Assembly (NCBI GenBank): GCA_026874595.1
Contig: CM049318.1
Coordinates: 45,738,456 to 45,802,455 of the forward strand
Reading direction: 5' to 3'
Length of the DNA: 64,000 bases
Source: Sipunculus nudus
Lineage: Eukaryota; Annelida; Sipuncula; Golfingiida; Sipunculidae
The notes beneath the pieces are model-generated. The model worked only from the letters and a program-made list of their open reading frames with translations, did no database searches and was not told the DNA's origin. The translations under genes and the position numbers were made by a program. Position 1 is the stretch's first letter, and every line of letters begins with the position of its first letter. Positions 42,712 to 53,507 of the stretch are shown piece by piece.

Positions 42712-42888
42712 ATGGAGTCTCACGTGGCGAGGGTGTTGGAAAAGTACAATTTTCCATTCACAGAACTTCGTCAAAAGCAAGCTGATATCATCAGGACTGT
42801 TTTAAACCGAAAAACGTGTTTTGGGGTACTACCAACAGGCTTTGGGAAAAGTGAAGTGTTTGGTTTTCCTCCATTGATAATGGATGAG
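42712..42888 (+). CDS. first exon of a RecQ-like DNA helicase
   Basis: ATG in the context AACAATGG starts 59 codons that end exactly at a consensus donor (GAG/GTATGA). The sequence has the start of a superfamily 2 helicase core: a Q-motif-like FTELRQKQADIIRTVL, followed by the Walker A motif GVLPTGFGKSEVF with the ATP-binding Gly-x-Gly-Lys-Ser. PPLIMDE follows. RecQ proteins have the same arrangement (R..Q...I......D....PTG.GKS..f..P). Enzymes of the family unwind DNA 3'-5' with ATP. The rest of the core (DEVH, later motifs) would be in downstream exons, which I did not find in the next 21 kb. It may be a gene with long introns or an isolated duplicated exon, as RecQ-like fragments are multi-copy in some invertebrates. 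The start is chosen by context and family length. Confidence 0.62.
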
Positions 42889-42899
42889 GTATGAACATA

Positions 42900-45040
42900 T
42901 TCTTTATCTATGAATTATAAGTATAATCAATAAATATATTTATAATATATATATATTTAAAAAACTGACAAGTTTTTTGTGTGTCAAAGTAATATTTTTT
43001 ATAGGTTTACTATTATTTTTATAGGTTTACTGTATTTCCCAGTATGGATCGTTATATGGTTTTAAATAAAACTTATTTTATCTTATGAAATAAAATTCTT
43101 TATCAGTTAATTTATTTCCTAGTTCACATATTTAACTTATTCCTCATAAGTGCATACAATACTGGTTACTAGTACACCAAGGTTGCAGTCAGCTTCTTGT
43201 CCTGTGCCGTTGCTGGCCCAGGTCAGTCACACACGCTTAGCCTATAGGCAAATACCTGGATACAGGTAAAATTTATAATAAAAATAATTTGGTTTTAAAT
43301 GTTTTGCACTACTTTTTAAATCCACTTTAGTTGCTTTGCTTGGGCAGGGCATGGGGCTGGTTGGTCGGTCATTTTGCTGCCAGGTAATAATTAGTCACCC
43401 TTAATGAAGCATTGTCCAGCTCATGCAGTCGCTCTCGCAATTAAACTTCTACTATTCTATATATATATATTTGTTTCTTTTCTGTGTGAAAATCTGTAAA
43501 ACAAATAAAACGTTATTTTTGCTTATATTTTATCATCTAAGACAACATGTTATTTAAAAAGGTTAAAATTATTGACCACCCCAGTCAGTTACTCTCGCAT
43601 TTATTTCCTATTTGTTCGAAATTTATTGAATTTGTGTGCGAGAGCTATTGTAATCGATCTAACTGTTAGGTCTTCATAGTTATACTTACACAATAGTGGA
43701 CCAGAATCTCAGGATAATAATATAGAATTGCTGAACTGCGTCCGAATGATAGGCCATAACCGGGACGTCGCTCTTGGTTACACCACTAGCTGCATTTGTT
43801 TCCTCTTATACGGCCCCTCAGTGCCAAAATTAGCGGGTACCGGAACTCTTCTAGGCGGAAGTGCTTATACGCATGCGTCGTTCTGGATCCAGAGGCAAAT
43901 GTGATGGCTATACAGGTGTTTCTTTAAAGTGAGTACTGGTTAGCTTCAATAACATACTTTTCCAAACTTTTTGGGAGGTACGCGAATAGTATAAGTTCTC
44001 ATGGTCAGGTTTGCGCAAGTTTCATTGTTAAAAACAGAAGGGTTGATTTTATATGATTTTTCCCCATGACTGGTTTAGAAGTCGAGCGTTTGCTCTGAAT
44101 GATTTTATGCGGCCGAAACCGGAGTAAGACGAAGGTAAGGCCGCTTATGCAGCTATAAATAACCATGAGTACTCCACATAAAATTGAGCATTGAGACTGG
44201 GATTTTCAGCAACAAAGTGAACGTTAGTCAGCAGTCTGATATGGAGTATCATGTTAATCAGCCCTCTTCTTGAGGATGTACATGTCAAGGTGAATCTGTA
44301 CAGACTGGCCTACACTGAGTTATTTCTCGGTACAGCCGGAACATGATAGAGCTGATGAAAGACATGGAGACGGGGTATAAAGAAAACGGGGAGCTCAATG
44401 AAAGTGTCAGTGATCCAGACCAATGTGAGAACTGCCTTTCAATTTGGTGTGTGACAACTAACCTGCCACACAACGGCTTGCACAATTGAAAATGCTAAAG
44501 ATAACAGGAATAAAGCTAATTATTTTCATTCATTCTGAAACTTGTAAGAATATTTATTTTTTTACTTAATCAACATGAAGCAACAAAACCTCCCTGAGAG
44601 GGGTACATTCATATGACCAGACTGAGCACATGGCTCCATTTATGTTTACTATTCATAGGCTCCACCCTCTTTACCCATGTGACTTAGTCATGTGACTTAT
44701 ACCGGAAAATTCAAACTGGATGTTACCACTGACTGTTGTTTATTCTTTCATATATTACAACAAACAGGTGAGGAGTTGAGTGTTTTTACTTAGCTCATTT
44801 TTTCACAACACATAAATCTTCATCTCAGACAAAAACTGGATGTATACAGCTTGTTTTAAACTTAATAACTCCAAAACTGTGTAAAAATCTGCCTGAGCTC
44901 TGTACTGCATGCACACACCACTCCCACTGATGGTGTGCTCCCATTGGGCCCTTTATATACCCAGCGTTCCCCTTTAAAAATTGTTACAATTTAGTGATTG
45001 TGATCGCAAAAAGAATGTTTTTTTTTAGAAAACATTATTT
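42900..45040. other. no gene recognised
   Basis: Would be intron if the RecQ-like gene continues. At 43905-43935 ATGGCTATACAGG runs into a possible donor (AAA/GTGAGTAC) in a GC-richer context, which could be an untranslated first exon. Nothing firm. Confidence 0.35.
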
Positions 45041-45046
45041 TTTCTT

Positions 45047-45059
45047 ACAGGAGGGGGAG
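45047..45059 (+). other. polypurine tract before LTR
   Basis: ACAGGAGGGGGAG immediately precedes the LTR start TGTTACAG. This is the position expected at the 3' end of the internal region of an LTR element. Confidence 0.6.
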
Positions 45060-45934
45060 TGTTACAGATGTTTTCTTTTATTGTGTGCAGCAGTCTTGCA
45101 TGTGTCTGTGCAAGCGCTAGCATTGTCCTTTGCTATGGGAGACGCGCGAGCCGGCCCGGCCCACGTGTAGGGTCTGACTTGTAGAAACACAGCGCTCATG
45201 CTAATCTGGAACTTTCTGGGGTGGTCGCGCTCTATGAGTGCGTGATTTGCATTGTTCTTTGAGTGCGTGTGTATTATGTATTGTTGGGTTCTTTGGATTG
45301 TTCGTGATATAGAAATTTCTACGCTTTGGGAAGAGAAGCTATGTAAATTTGGGGCTTGTTTAGAGCCAAGAAGAGAGGAGAGAGAAATATTCCAGCGTAA
45401 ACGGGAGAGTGTGAGTCAGTTTGTAGACCTTTCCGATAATTGCAGCAGATATAGATCTTCTTCGAAATTGGCAACGGATTTGATATAGTCTTCAGTTTTC
45501 CTTTGGGATCACTACCACAATTTCACTTTTGGATTTCAAAAGGTTGATTTTGTGATTGAATTGGACTATTATTCTCTGAGAAGATTTATGTGAACGGTTC
45601 ATCTGGATAATACGTTTTAAAGGACTTGTTGGCGCTGTGACAGTGGTGATATCCAGGTACTGTACACTTTATTTATTATACTGTGTAACTGTATTGATTT
45701 ACTGTTATACTGGTGTTATACTGTGTAATTTTATTGATTCAGTGTTTTGTTATGTTAGGGTTGTTTTAAGAATAAATTATCATTATTTGTTAACAAAAAA
45801 CCACTGACTTCTTTAATTATTCCTCTAGACATTTCACGCTGACTAGTGTTACATAATCTGAAGTTTTTTTATCTCCATAACAAAAGTTATGCTCGTCACG
45901 ACTACGTGATCTGTTGTTATTAGGATCCGTAACA
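45060..45934 (+). mobile_element. LTR of a Gypsy-type element
   Basis: 875 bp, beginning TGTTACAGATG and ending GGATCCGTAACA (TG...CA with TGTTAC/GTAACA inverted ends). It is followed by a primer site and the start of gag, so it acts as a 5' LTR. It is also preceded by a polypurine tract, as a 3' LTR would be. No second LTR copy was recognised in the window. Confidence 0.72.
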
Positions 45935-45940
45935 TAAAAA

Positions 45941-45958
45941 TGGGGACTCCTCCGGGAT
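45941..45958 (+). other. primer-binding site (proline-tRNA type)
   Basis: TGGGGACTCCTCCGGGAT, six bases after the LTR. It agrees with the classic proline-tRNA primer site in 16 of 18 positions. Confidence 0.75.
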
Positions 45959-46096
45959 GCTTAAGAGTTTTGAAAATTTATTAGGTCTTGACCCAAACAC
46001 ACTGTTTACAATACATCGTTTACAAGATTACACATTGTTTACATTACATTGTTTACCAGATTTTTTGGTTTTTTGTTTTTGTTTTAACATCTTAAC

Positions 46097-46300
46097 ATGG
46101 CAGATTTCAAACTTGAGACATTTGTTGAAGATCCCGACCCTGATCAACTTGAACAATTGACACAGAATTAGTTGTTACGTTTGGGACAACACTTAGGGGT
46201 AGGTGTGAAAAAAAGCTTTAAGAAACCTGATATCATTGCTAAAATCATGCAAGATCTAGTGAGCAAAGGTTTAATTGAAGAGGGTGAAGTTGAAACATAA
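46097..46300 (+). pseudogene. N-terminus of a Gypsy gag protein
   Basis: ATG at 46097, about 140 bp behind the primer site, opens MADFKLETFVEDPDPDQLEQ. A stop (TAG, 46169-46171) interrupts, and the same frame continues LLRLGQHLGVGVKKSFKKPD, IIAKIMQDLV, KGLIEEGEVE to a stop at 46298. The pattern (L..LG..LGV.VKKS.KK..I...I...L...G) is that of the N-terminal helical domain often found in gag of metazoan Gypsy elements. The gene is cut off at 46301 by the next repeat. Gag would form the particle shell; this copy is dead. Confidence 0.65.
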
Positions 46301-48163
46301 CAAGTGACCCATGGGTCATGACGCTCAGCTGACTGGGAATAGATTGGCAAAAACATTTTTATCATGTGAATGGAAGTATATACCCATTAAACTGAAGCAT
46401 CAAACAGATTAAACCAACAGGTCAAGATTGTATCTGTATTTATATATCTCAAAAATAGAGAAACCAGTCTGCAGAAACTAATAAAAACACTTAATGGTCA
46501 ATATCCATGCAAGAATCATGGTGATCTCTGGATTAGTTGTTCAGATACTTCAGCTTTTGTATCAAATTTTCCATTATTCTGAGGGATACTTCAGAGTCCT
46601 AAAGCTTGAAGGATATGGGAAACAGAGACCTAATTTCAGGTTTCCACAGACACTTTTCATGGGCCTCCTTGCATGACAAGAATTAAGATTCTAGGTCAAG
46701 TTGTTACGATTTGTACCCTGTTGACAGATAACCACATCTTTAAAGGTCTCAAAAATAGAGAAAAAAAAATCATAAAAATTTGAAAAATAGAGGTGACGCA
46801 CCCAGTCTACAAAAACTGATGGAACACCTCATGAGCAATATGTATGCCAAAAATCATGACCATCAGTGTTGAAGTTATTGAGATACTGCAGTTTTTGTAT
46901 CAAATTTTTCATTATTCTGGGGGGTATTTTGGAGCCATACAGCTCTAAGGATATGGGTAACAAAGACCTAATTTCAGGGTTCCATGGAGACTTTTCATGG
47001 GTCTCCCTGTGTGTCAAGAATATGAAGCTTCTAGGTCCAGTCGTTACGATTTGTACCCTGTTGACAAATAACTACATCCTTAAAGGTCTCAAAAATATAG
47101 AAAAAAAATTGTAAAAATTTGAAAAAATATAGGTGGCGCAACCAGTCTGCAGGAACTGATGGAACACCTCTTGATCAATATGTATGCCAAAATTCATGAC
47201 CATAAGCGTTGTATTTATTTAGATGTTGCAGTTTGTTTTTATAAAATTTGCCATTATTCTGGGGGGGGGGGGAGGGGTAATTGGGAGCCCCACAGCTCAA
47301 AAGATATGGGTAACAGAGACCTTATTTCATGTTTCCATGGAAACTTTTCATAGGTCTCTCACTGTGTCAAGAATGAAGATTCTAGTTCCAAGTTGCTATG
47401 ATTTGTACCCTGTTGACAGATGTTCACATTTTCAAAGTCTCAAAAATAGAGAAAACAATTCGTAAAAAATCGAAAAATACAGGTGGCGCCACCAGTCTGT
47501 AGAAACTGATGAAATATCTCATGATCAATATGTATGCCAAAAATCATGATCATCAGTGATGTAGTTAATGAGATATTAAAGTTTTTGTATGAAATTTTTA
47601 CTATTCTGGGGGGTACTTCGGGGCCCCATAGCTTGAAGGATATAGGTAACAGAGACCTAATTTCTGGTTTCCACGGAGACTTTTCATAGGTCTCTCACTG
47701 TGTCAAGATTGAAGGTTCTAGGTCCAGTCTCTATGATTTGTGCCCTGTTAACAGATGTTCACATTTTTAAAGGTCTCAAAAATAGAGAAAAAAATATGTA
47801 AAAATCGAAAAATACAGGTGGCGCCACTAGTCTGCAGGAACTGATGGAACATCTCATGATCAATTTGGATGCCAAAAATCATGACCATCAGTGATGTAGT
47901 TAATTATATATTGAAGTTTTTGTTTGAAATTTTTTACTATTCTGGGGGGTACTTTGGGGCCCCATAGCTCGAAGAATATGGGTAACAGAGACCTAATTTC
48001 TGGTTTCCAATGAGATTTTTCATGGACCTCTCCCAATGCCAAGTTACAAGATTCTAGGTCCAGCGGTTACGATTTGTGCCCTGTTAACGGACAGACGGCC
48101 GGACGGACAACGGACAAAGTGATTGCTAAAGCTCAGATGACTTACAGTCAGCTGAGCTAAAAA
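46301..48163 (+). repeat. GCTCAGCTGACT-ended element with ~340-bp tandem units
   Basis: The left end reads CAAGTGACCCATGGGTCATG then ACGCTCAGCTGACT. The right end reads CAGATGACTTACAGTCAGCT then GAGCTAAAAA, so GCTCAGCTGACT is inverted at the two ends. Five units between 46490 and 48090 share ATGCCAAAAATCATGACCAT, ATTCTGGGGGGTACTT, GGGTAACAGAGACCTAATTT, GGTTTCCATGGAGACTTTTC, TTACGATTTGTACCCTGTT and AGGTGGCGCCACCAGTCTGC. It is non-coding. Confidence 0.88.
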
Positions 48164-48284
48164 ATGACAGCCTTGCTATGCAGTTAGAATTAAAAAAAGT
48201 TAGAAATGCAACATGAGCTAGCATTAAAGAGAGGGAAGAATATGAAAGGTAAGAAAGAAAACTAAATTAAATCCTAGGATGATT

Positions 48285-48670
48285 ATCCGCTCCCAAGGAG
48301 TAGGAGACTTTTTCCATAAAATAATTATGTTTTTCAATAAGGTGGAGCCCTTTCCCATATTAGTAAATTAACACAGGAGTATTTGGATAAAGACACCCCC
48401 AAATACATCAGGAAGGATGAATGGCCTCCTCAAAACCCGTGATTGTAATCCGATGGATATTATCATATTGGATTCGATAAAGGAATAGGTTTACCGAGGA
48501 ATGAGGGGAAAGTTTAAGGAACAGGACTTAAAAGACAGGATACTTGTATCGTGGGAGGATATTTCAATAAAAGAAATCTGGAGATGCAGCTCTGTTCTTT
48601 ATAAATAAACGTCTGCGTTTAGTTGTAAAGGAGAATGGAGGGCATATTGTGCAGGCTGAAATTCTTTGAT
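48285..48670 (+). pseudogene. mariner/Tc1-like transposase C-terminus
   Basis: In broken frames the plus strand reads DEWPPQNP, then DCNPMDIIIL-like text, DSIK, YRGMRGKFKEQDLKDRILV, SWEDISIKEI and finally RLRLVVKENGGHIVQAEI. This matches the end of IS630/Tc1/mariner transposases (W.PxSPDxNPxDxxxW..I.........L...l...W..i.......R...v....G.hi.q), including the third catalytic acidic residue in the PDxNP..D region. Upstream, GDFFHKIIMFFN may be from the preceding core. At least two frameshifts are present. No intact ends were recognised. Inactive. Confidence 0.7.
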
Positions 48671-48925
48671 ATTGTATTTTTCGTATGCGATTTTAAAATT
48701 TTAGGAAACATATATGTATCTGATTTATTTGATAATTTAAAAGCTTGTAGATAGTGTCCAAATGTTACACCATGAGAAATGTCATATATATTGGTAAATA
48801 ATATGGTCACTTGGTTTCAACAAAAATTAGAATTAAATATAGAAAAAAATAAGGGATATTATGATGGAAGAATATATTTCAATGTGGTCACACCACATTT
48901 TTCTTTTTTACTTTTTATAACTATA
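48671..48925 (+). repeat. A-B block pair behind the mariner remnant
   Basis: Block A (GGAAACATATATGTATCTGA to CACCATGAGAAATG, about 48705-48782) and block B (AATAAGGGATATTATGATGG to AATGTGGTCACACC, about 48848-48893). Both recur reverse-complemented near 50 kb. Confidence 0.75.
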
Positions 48926-49920
48926 CTAAATGTGGTATCAATATTAATTAAATGAGATCACACCTTAATAATGTCATTAATTGTAACTAATAAATGTTTT
49001 CACACTTTTTATAATTATCTTATTAAAAATAAGGTTATTATTATGTTAGTATAATAAAATACATATATGCTGTTATATAATGTGGATTAACGTGTTTTTC
49101 CCGTGTCCCTCTTGATTTTAAGTGCTTTATACTAGCATCAGGAGATAACATGTCACGTGACATGATCAGTGGAATACACAAACACTCTACTTTTGTTTAC
49201 GTTATATGGCGGCAGGACGTCGTCACCTTGATCGTACATCAAGTGAAATGTGGATAAATAGAGGAAAAAAGTATGTTCATATATGCAAAACGTTTTGTAT
49301 TGACTTCAATTGTTATTAGACATTATCTTCTTGTTTAACATGGTATATATGTATATTACTGTGGACTCATGACGTCGGCTCAGAACGTTTTTTACACGAC
49401 GTAATTTAGGGTATTTTCGGCAAACTCCACTTTTTCGACAGTTTGTAGCAAAATATATGTAACATACAAAAATATGATATCATTAGATGCACCGGATCGT
49501 CAACTTTATCATGCAATAAATAAATTCAGTGAAAGGTGGACACACTTATTTGTGTAAGAGAGTGGGTCCGTAACTTTGCACGATTACGACATGAGGGAGA
49601 GAGAAACGTATCAAATATAATGTATAGAAAATATGTTCAAATACAAAGCTAGGGAAAATACGCAAACTGGATAAAAGTAAGCGTTGACAAATTACATTCA
49701 AATAAAAACTAAAGAATAAAATGTTAAGTTCACATATATAGCCATTTCTTAATCTGTAATCTTGTCTTTTTTAATTTATCTCCTAAAGTTGAGTGTCCGT
49801 ATGCTCGTATATTTGTGTAATGCGTCTGTGCCTAAACATGGTAACTGTGGTGTTTCCATGTGTCTGTCAGCCTACATCGGGTGTCAAGAAAAACCCCCGC
49901 TTTTTGACTCGTAATATCGC
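48926..49920. other. no gene recognised
   Basis: AT-rich. Contains GGCGGCAGGACGTCGTCACC near 49209 and little else of note. Confidence 0.4.
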
Positions 49921-49944
49921 AGTGGTAATTAAATGTTCCAATTC

Positions 49945-50137
49945 GATTGAAATTTCTCATGGTGTAACATATGGACACCATCTACAAGCTTTTAAAGTAT
50001 CAAAGAAATCAGATACATATATGTTTCCTCAAATTAAAAAATTTATTAGTTATAAAAAGTTAAAAAAAAATGTAGTGTGACCATGCACATTAAAATATAT
50101 TCTTCCATCATAATATCCCTTATTTTTGTCCCCGCTC
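49945..50137 (-). repeat. inverted copies of blocks A and B
   Basis: CATTTCTCATGGTGTAACAT-like sequence at 49950 to CAGATACATATATGTTTCC at 50027 (block A reversed), then TAGTGTGACCATGCACATTA to TAATATCCCTTATTTTTG at 50077-50137 (block B reversed). Confidence 0.75.
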
Positions 50138-50640
50138 TGCGGATGAGGGGGACATTGATTTGGGTTTGTCTGTCTGTATGTCTGTCTGTCCCTCTGTCTG
50201 TCTGTCTGTCTGTTTGGTTTTTCGTTTCCGTGCGATAACTTTCCTAAATTTTATCCGATTTCATTCAAATTCTTATGATAGCTCTCATGCTTACCTTGGT
50301 GGGGATTTGTTTTGGAGTGTCTGGCTTCTGTCTGTCTGTCTGTCACTCCGTCTGTCCGTCCATCAGGTTTTCGTTTCCGTGCGATAACTTTTCTTGATTT
50401 TATCCGATTTCATTCAAATTTGGGTGAGTGACGGCTATCATGCTTACCTTGGTTGGGATTGGTTTTGGAGTATCTGGCTTCTGTCTGTCACTCTGTCTGT
50501 CTACATGTCCGTAATGTTTTTCCGTTTCTGTGCTATAACTTTCCTAAATTTTATCGGACTGCATTCAAATTTAAATCAGTGACTGCTCTCATGCAAACCT
50601 TGGTTGGGATTGTTTTATGACTGTCTTTCTGAATAAAATA
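50130..50640 (+). repeat. TGTCCCCGCTCTGCGG-headed tandem repeat
   Basis: Starts with a GTCCCC...GGGGAC hairpin (50130-50155), followed by a TCTG tract and three ~160-bp units with TTCGTTTCCGTGCGATAACT, TTATCCGATTTCATTCAAAT and CTCATGCTTACCTTGGTTGG. Non-coding. Confidence 0.85.
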
Positions 50641-50935
50641 ATTCTCTCCAGCTCAAAAATAATATTTTCAAATTTTGGTCAAATTTCTCAATGTGTTTTA
50701 GTTTTTATGTTCGCCTGCAAATGTCTCCACATGTCAAAGTGCATTTGTTTTAAGTGTTTTTTTTTTTTTTATTGTGCCCTCAAGATTTTCTCCACGTTAT
50801 AATTTTGGTTGCTTAACAAGCATAAAAGACAACAGGATCCAAAAGCGGGAACATTAATTCCACGAATTAGCTTGTTTTTCTATATTTAATCCTATTTTTT
50901 TCAAACAAAGTGACCATATTTGTTATCAATATACT

Positions 50936-52516
50936 AGGGATCCATGGGTTTCGACGCTCAGCTGAATTTGTAAATAAGGATTTTTTTTAAAGAAATTTTC
51001 AGAATGATGGTTCTGTGACCTTAACCAATGAACTTGTGACAAAAAAATCTGAGAACTTTTTATCCTTTAACTTGCAACATTTAGATCATTGTAACAATGA
51101 TTAAAAAAAAAGTGGGTCCAGTGACCTTGACCCATATCTAGGTAACCTCTTTATCTACATATATCTTCCACTTTGGGCAAGTAAGCCATGTGTGAAAGAT
51201 GGAAAGTTTTGGATGAAAAGTTTAATTTACAGTGCATCTACAATCATGTTAAAGGTATGGCTCCTGTGACCTTGACCTTTGACCCTATGACCCAAATTCG
51301 AAAAAAAATCTTCCCCTACTGGCATGTGAGTAATAGTGTGAAGATGGAAGGTTTGTGATGAAAAGTTTGGCTTGAAATGCATACACATTCCCTTTAAAGA
51401 AATAGGTCCTGTAACCTTGACCCTATGACCCCAAATCGAAAAGAATCTTCCCCTACTGGCATGTGAGTAATAGCGTGAAGATGGAAGGTTTGTGATGAAA
51501 AGCTTGGCATGAAATGCATACACATTCCCTTTAAAGAAATAGGTCCTGTAACCTTGACCTTTGACCCCGAAAATCGAAAGGGTTCTTACTTTAGTGGCCA
51601 TATATAAGTTAAGTTTGAAACCAATATGTCAAACTAAACTGGAGTTATCATCTGGAAACTAATTTGTGAACAGACGGCCTCTGTGACCTTGACCTTTGAC
51701 CTTGTGAACCCAAATTCATTTATGCTCTTCACATACTGACAAGTCAGCTTAATGCGCAAGATGGAAAGGTTGGGCTGAAAAGCTTGACTTAAAATGCAGC
51801 CATAATCTTTTTGAATAAGTGAGTCCTGTGACCTTGACCTTTGACCTCATGACCACAAAATCATATAGGTTCTTGCTTTTGTGATGGGCCATGTGTAAGT
51901 CAAGTTTGAAATCCATGTGTCAGTCCAACCTGGAGTTATCATCTGGAAACAAATTTCTGTGGATGGACGGAAGGACAGACAAAGAGACGAACAGCTAGAC
52001 AGACAGACAGACAGACAGGGTAAGTAGTATAGGGCATCTACTTGTGATCAATAAACACCGGGTTTGGGGACACTAGGTGTAATCACAGCTGAGAAACTGA
52101 CATGATTGTTGTCATTATATAGTAAAAAATAGAAAATTAGGAAAATATACAGGTGGCGCTACAACTTTTCGGGAACAGACAAAACTAGTCATGGTCAATA
52201 TTTAAGGCAAGATTCATGACAATCCATGCATTTTTTATCAAGATATTGGAGGTTTTGTATCACATTTTTTTAAATTATTCTGGGGGGGTACTTTCAAGCC
52301 TCATAGCTTAGAGGATATAGGTCGCAGTGACCTAATTTCAGGTTTCCAAGGAAATTTTTTATTGACCTCCCTGGAAGTTCACTTAAAAGTTTCTAGGACA
52401 GGCAGTTACGATTTGTGCCCTGCTAACGGACGCCCGGACGGCCGGATACCCGGACGGACGACGGACAAAGCCCCATTCCGATACCTCAGTTGACTTACAG
52501 TCAGCTGAGCTAAAAA
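50936..52516 (+). repeat. second GCTCAGCTGACT-ended element
   Basis: The left end reads GGGATCCATGGGTTTCGACG then CTCAGCTGA. The right end reads TGACTTACAGTCAGCTGAGC then TAAAAATT. The right third (52135-52516) has one unit of the same type as 46.3-48.2 kb; the middle is a different tandem array. Confidence 0.8.
51220..51960 (+). repeat. tandem units with TGACCTTGACCTTTGACC
   Basis: About five units of 125-150 bp. Each has CCTGTGACCTTGACCTTTGA, TCTTCCCCTACTGGCATGTG and GAAGATGGAAGGTTTGTGAT. The two middle units are nearly identical. Minus-strand open frames here are shadows of the repeat. Confidence 0.88.
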
Positions 52517-52801
52517 TTAGATGTGATCACATTTTATTTGACCAGCCAATTAAGTTTGTTTTATATGTAAATAATACTATAAAATGTTGTCAAATATGGT
52601 GTGACCACATTTTTTACCAATAAATATTGACGAAAATGAGGTGTGACCAAATTTTATGTTACGAGCCTAACAGGTTTGTAATATACATGTATATATAATA
52701 TTATAAAATGTGGTCACATATGGTGTGACCGCTTTTTTTACCAAAAGATTTAAACAAAACTACGGCGTGATCTCATTTTATTTGACCAGCCAATAAAGTT
52801 A

Positions 52802-52867
<66 letters not shown>

Positions 52868-53080
52868 GTAAAATGGGTCACAAATGGTGTGACTACATTT
52901 TTAACAATAATTATTGACAGAAAATAAGGTGTAACCACATTTTGTTTGACCAGCCATGTAAGTTTGTAGTATAATATATATTATATTATAAAATCTGGTC
53001 ATATATGGTGTGACCATATTTTTACCAATAAATATTAACAAAAATAACGTGTGACCACATTTGTTTTGACCGGTTAATGC
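52510..53080. repeat. tandem repeat with TGTGACCACATTTT
   Basis: Four units of 120-180 bp: GTGTGACCACATTTTATTTG, ACCAGCCAATAAAGTT, TATAATATTATAAAATGTGG and TCACATATGGTGTGACC. TGTGACCACA and TGTGGTCACA alternate, so units can fold. The third unit contains the expanded (TA)n. Confidence 0.85.
52802..52862. repeat. (TA)n microsatellite
   Basis: About 30 TA units. The neighbouring repeat units have only TATATAATATTATA at this place, so it is an expansion inside one unit. Confidence 0.97.
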
Positions 53081-53372
53081 AACATGGAACTCTTTTCATT
53101 AAAATGTGGACTCACGTTTTTGTGAGACCATGAAATATTGGTCCGTTACTTTGCACGATTACCCTTCATATAATATGAGCTCATATATAATGGAGCTCAA
53201 AAGATAAATAGATGATCAGTTTGATAGACAGATTAAATTCAATGGACTTGCATTACAACCCTCTTTTTTTCAGGTCTTTCATTATGGCTTTTCCTTGTCA
53301 CGCCACTGGGGCTGGAGGAAATTAAATTTAAAAAGTGAAAAATCATTACTCATATAAGACTAGGTAAAACCG

Positions 53373-53375
<3 letters not shown>

Positions 53376-53419
<44 letters not shown>
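53376..53419. repeat. (TA)n microsatellite
   Basis: About 21 TA units, 90 bp behind the TGF-beta stop codon on the minus strand. Confidence 0.97.
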
Positions 53420-53422
<3 letters not shown>

Positions 53423-53507
53423 ATAGACAAATACTCTTACAACAATGAACAATGTGACAATAGCGTTTACCACTTGACGGCAGGAGATATAGAATGGTGG
53501 AAATACA

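Noticed and set aside
51227-51601. 124-codon minus-strand frame with internal repeats
   Set aside because: It mirrors the ~125-bp tandem units. Not a protein family.
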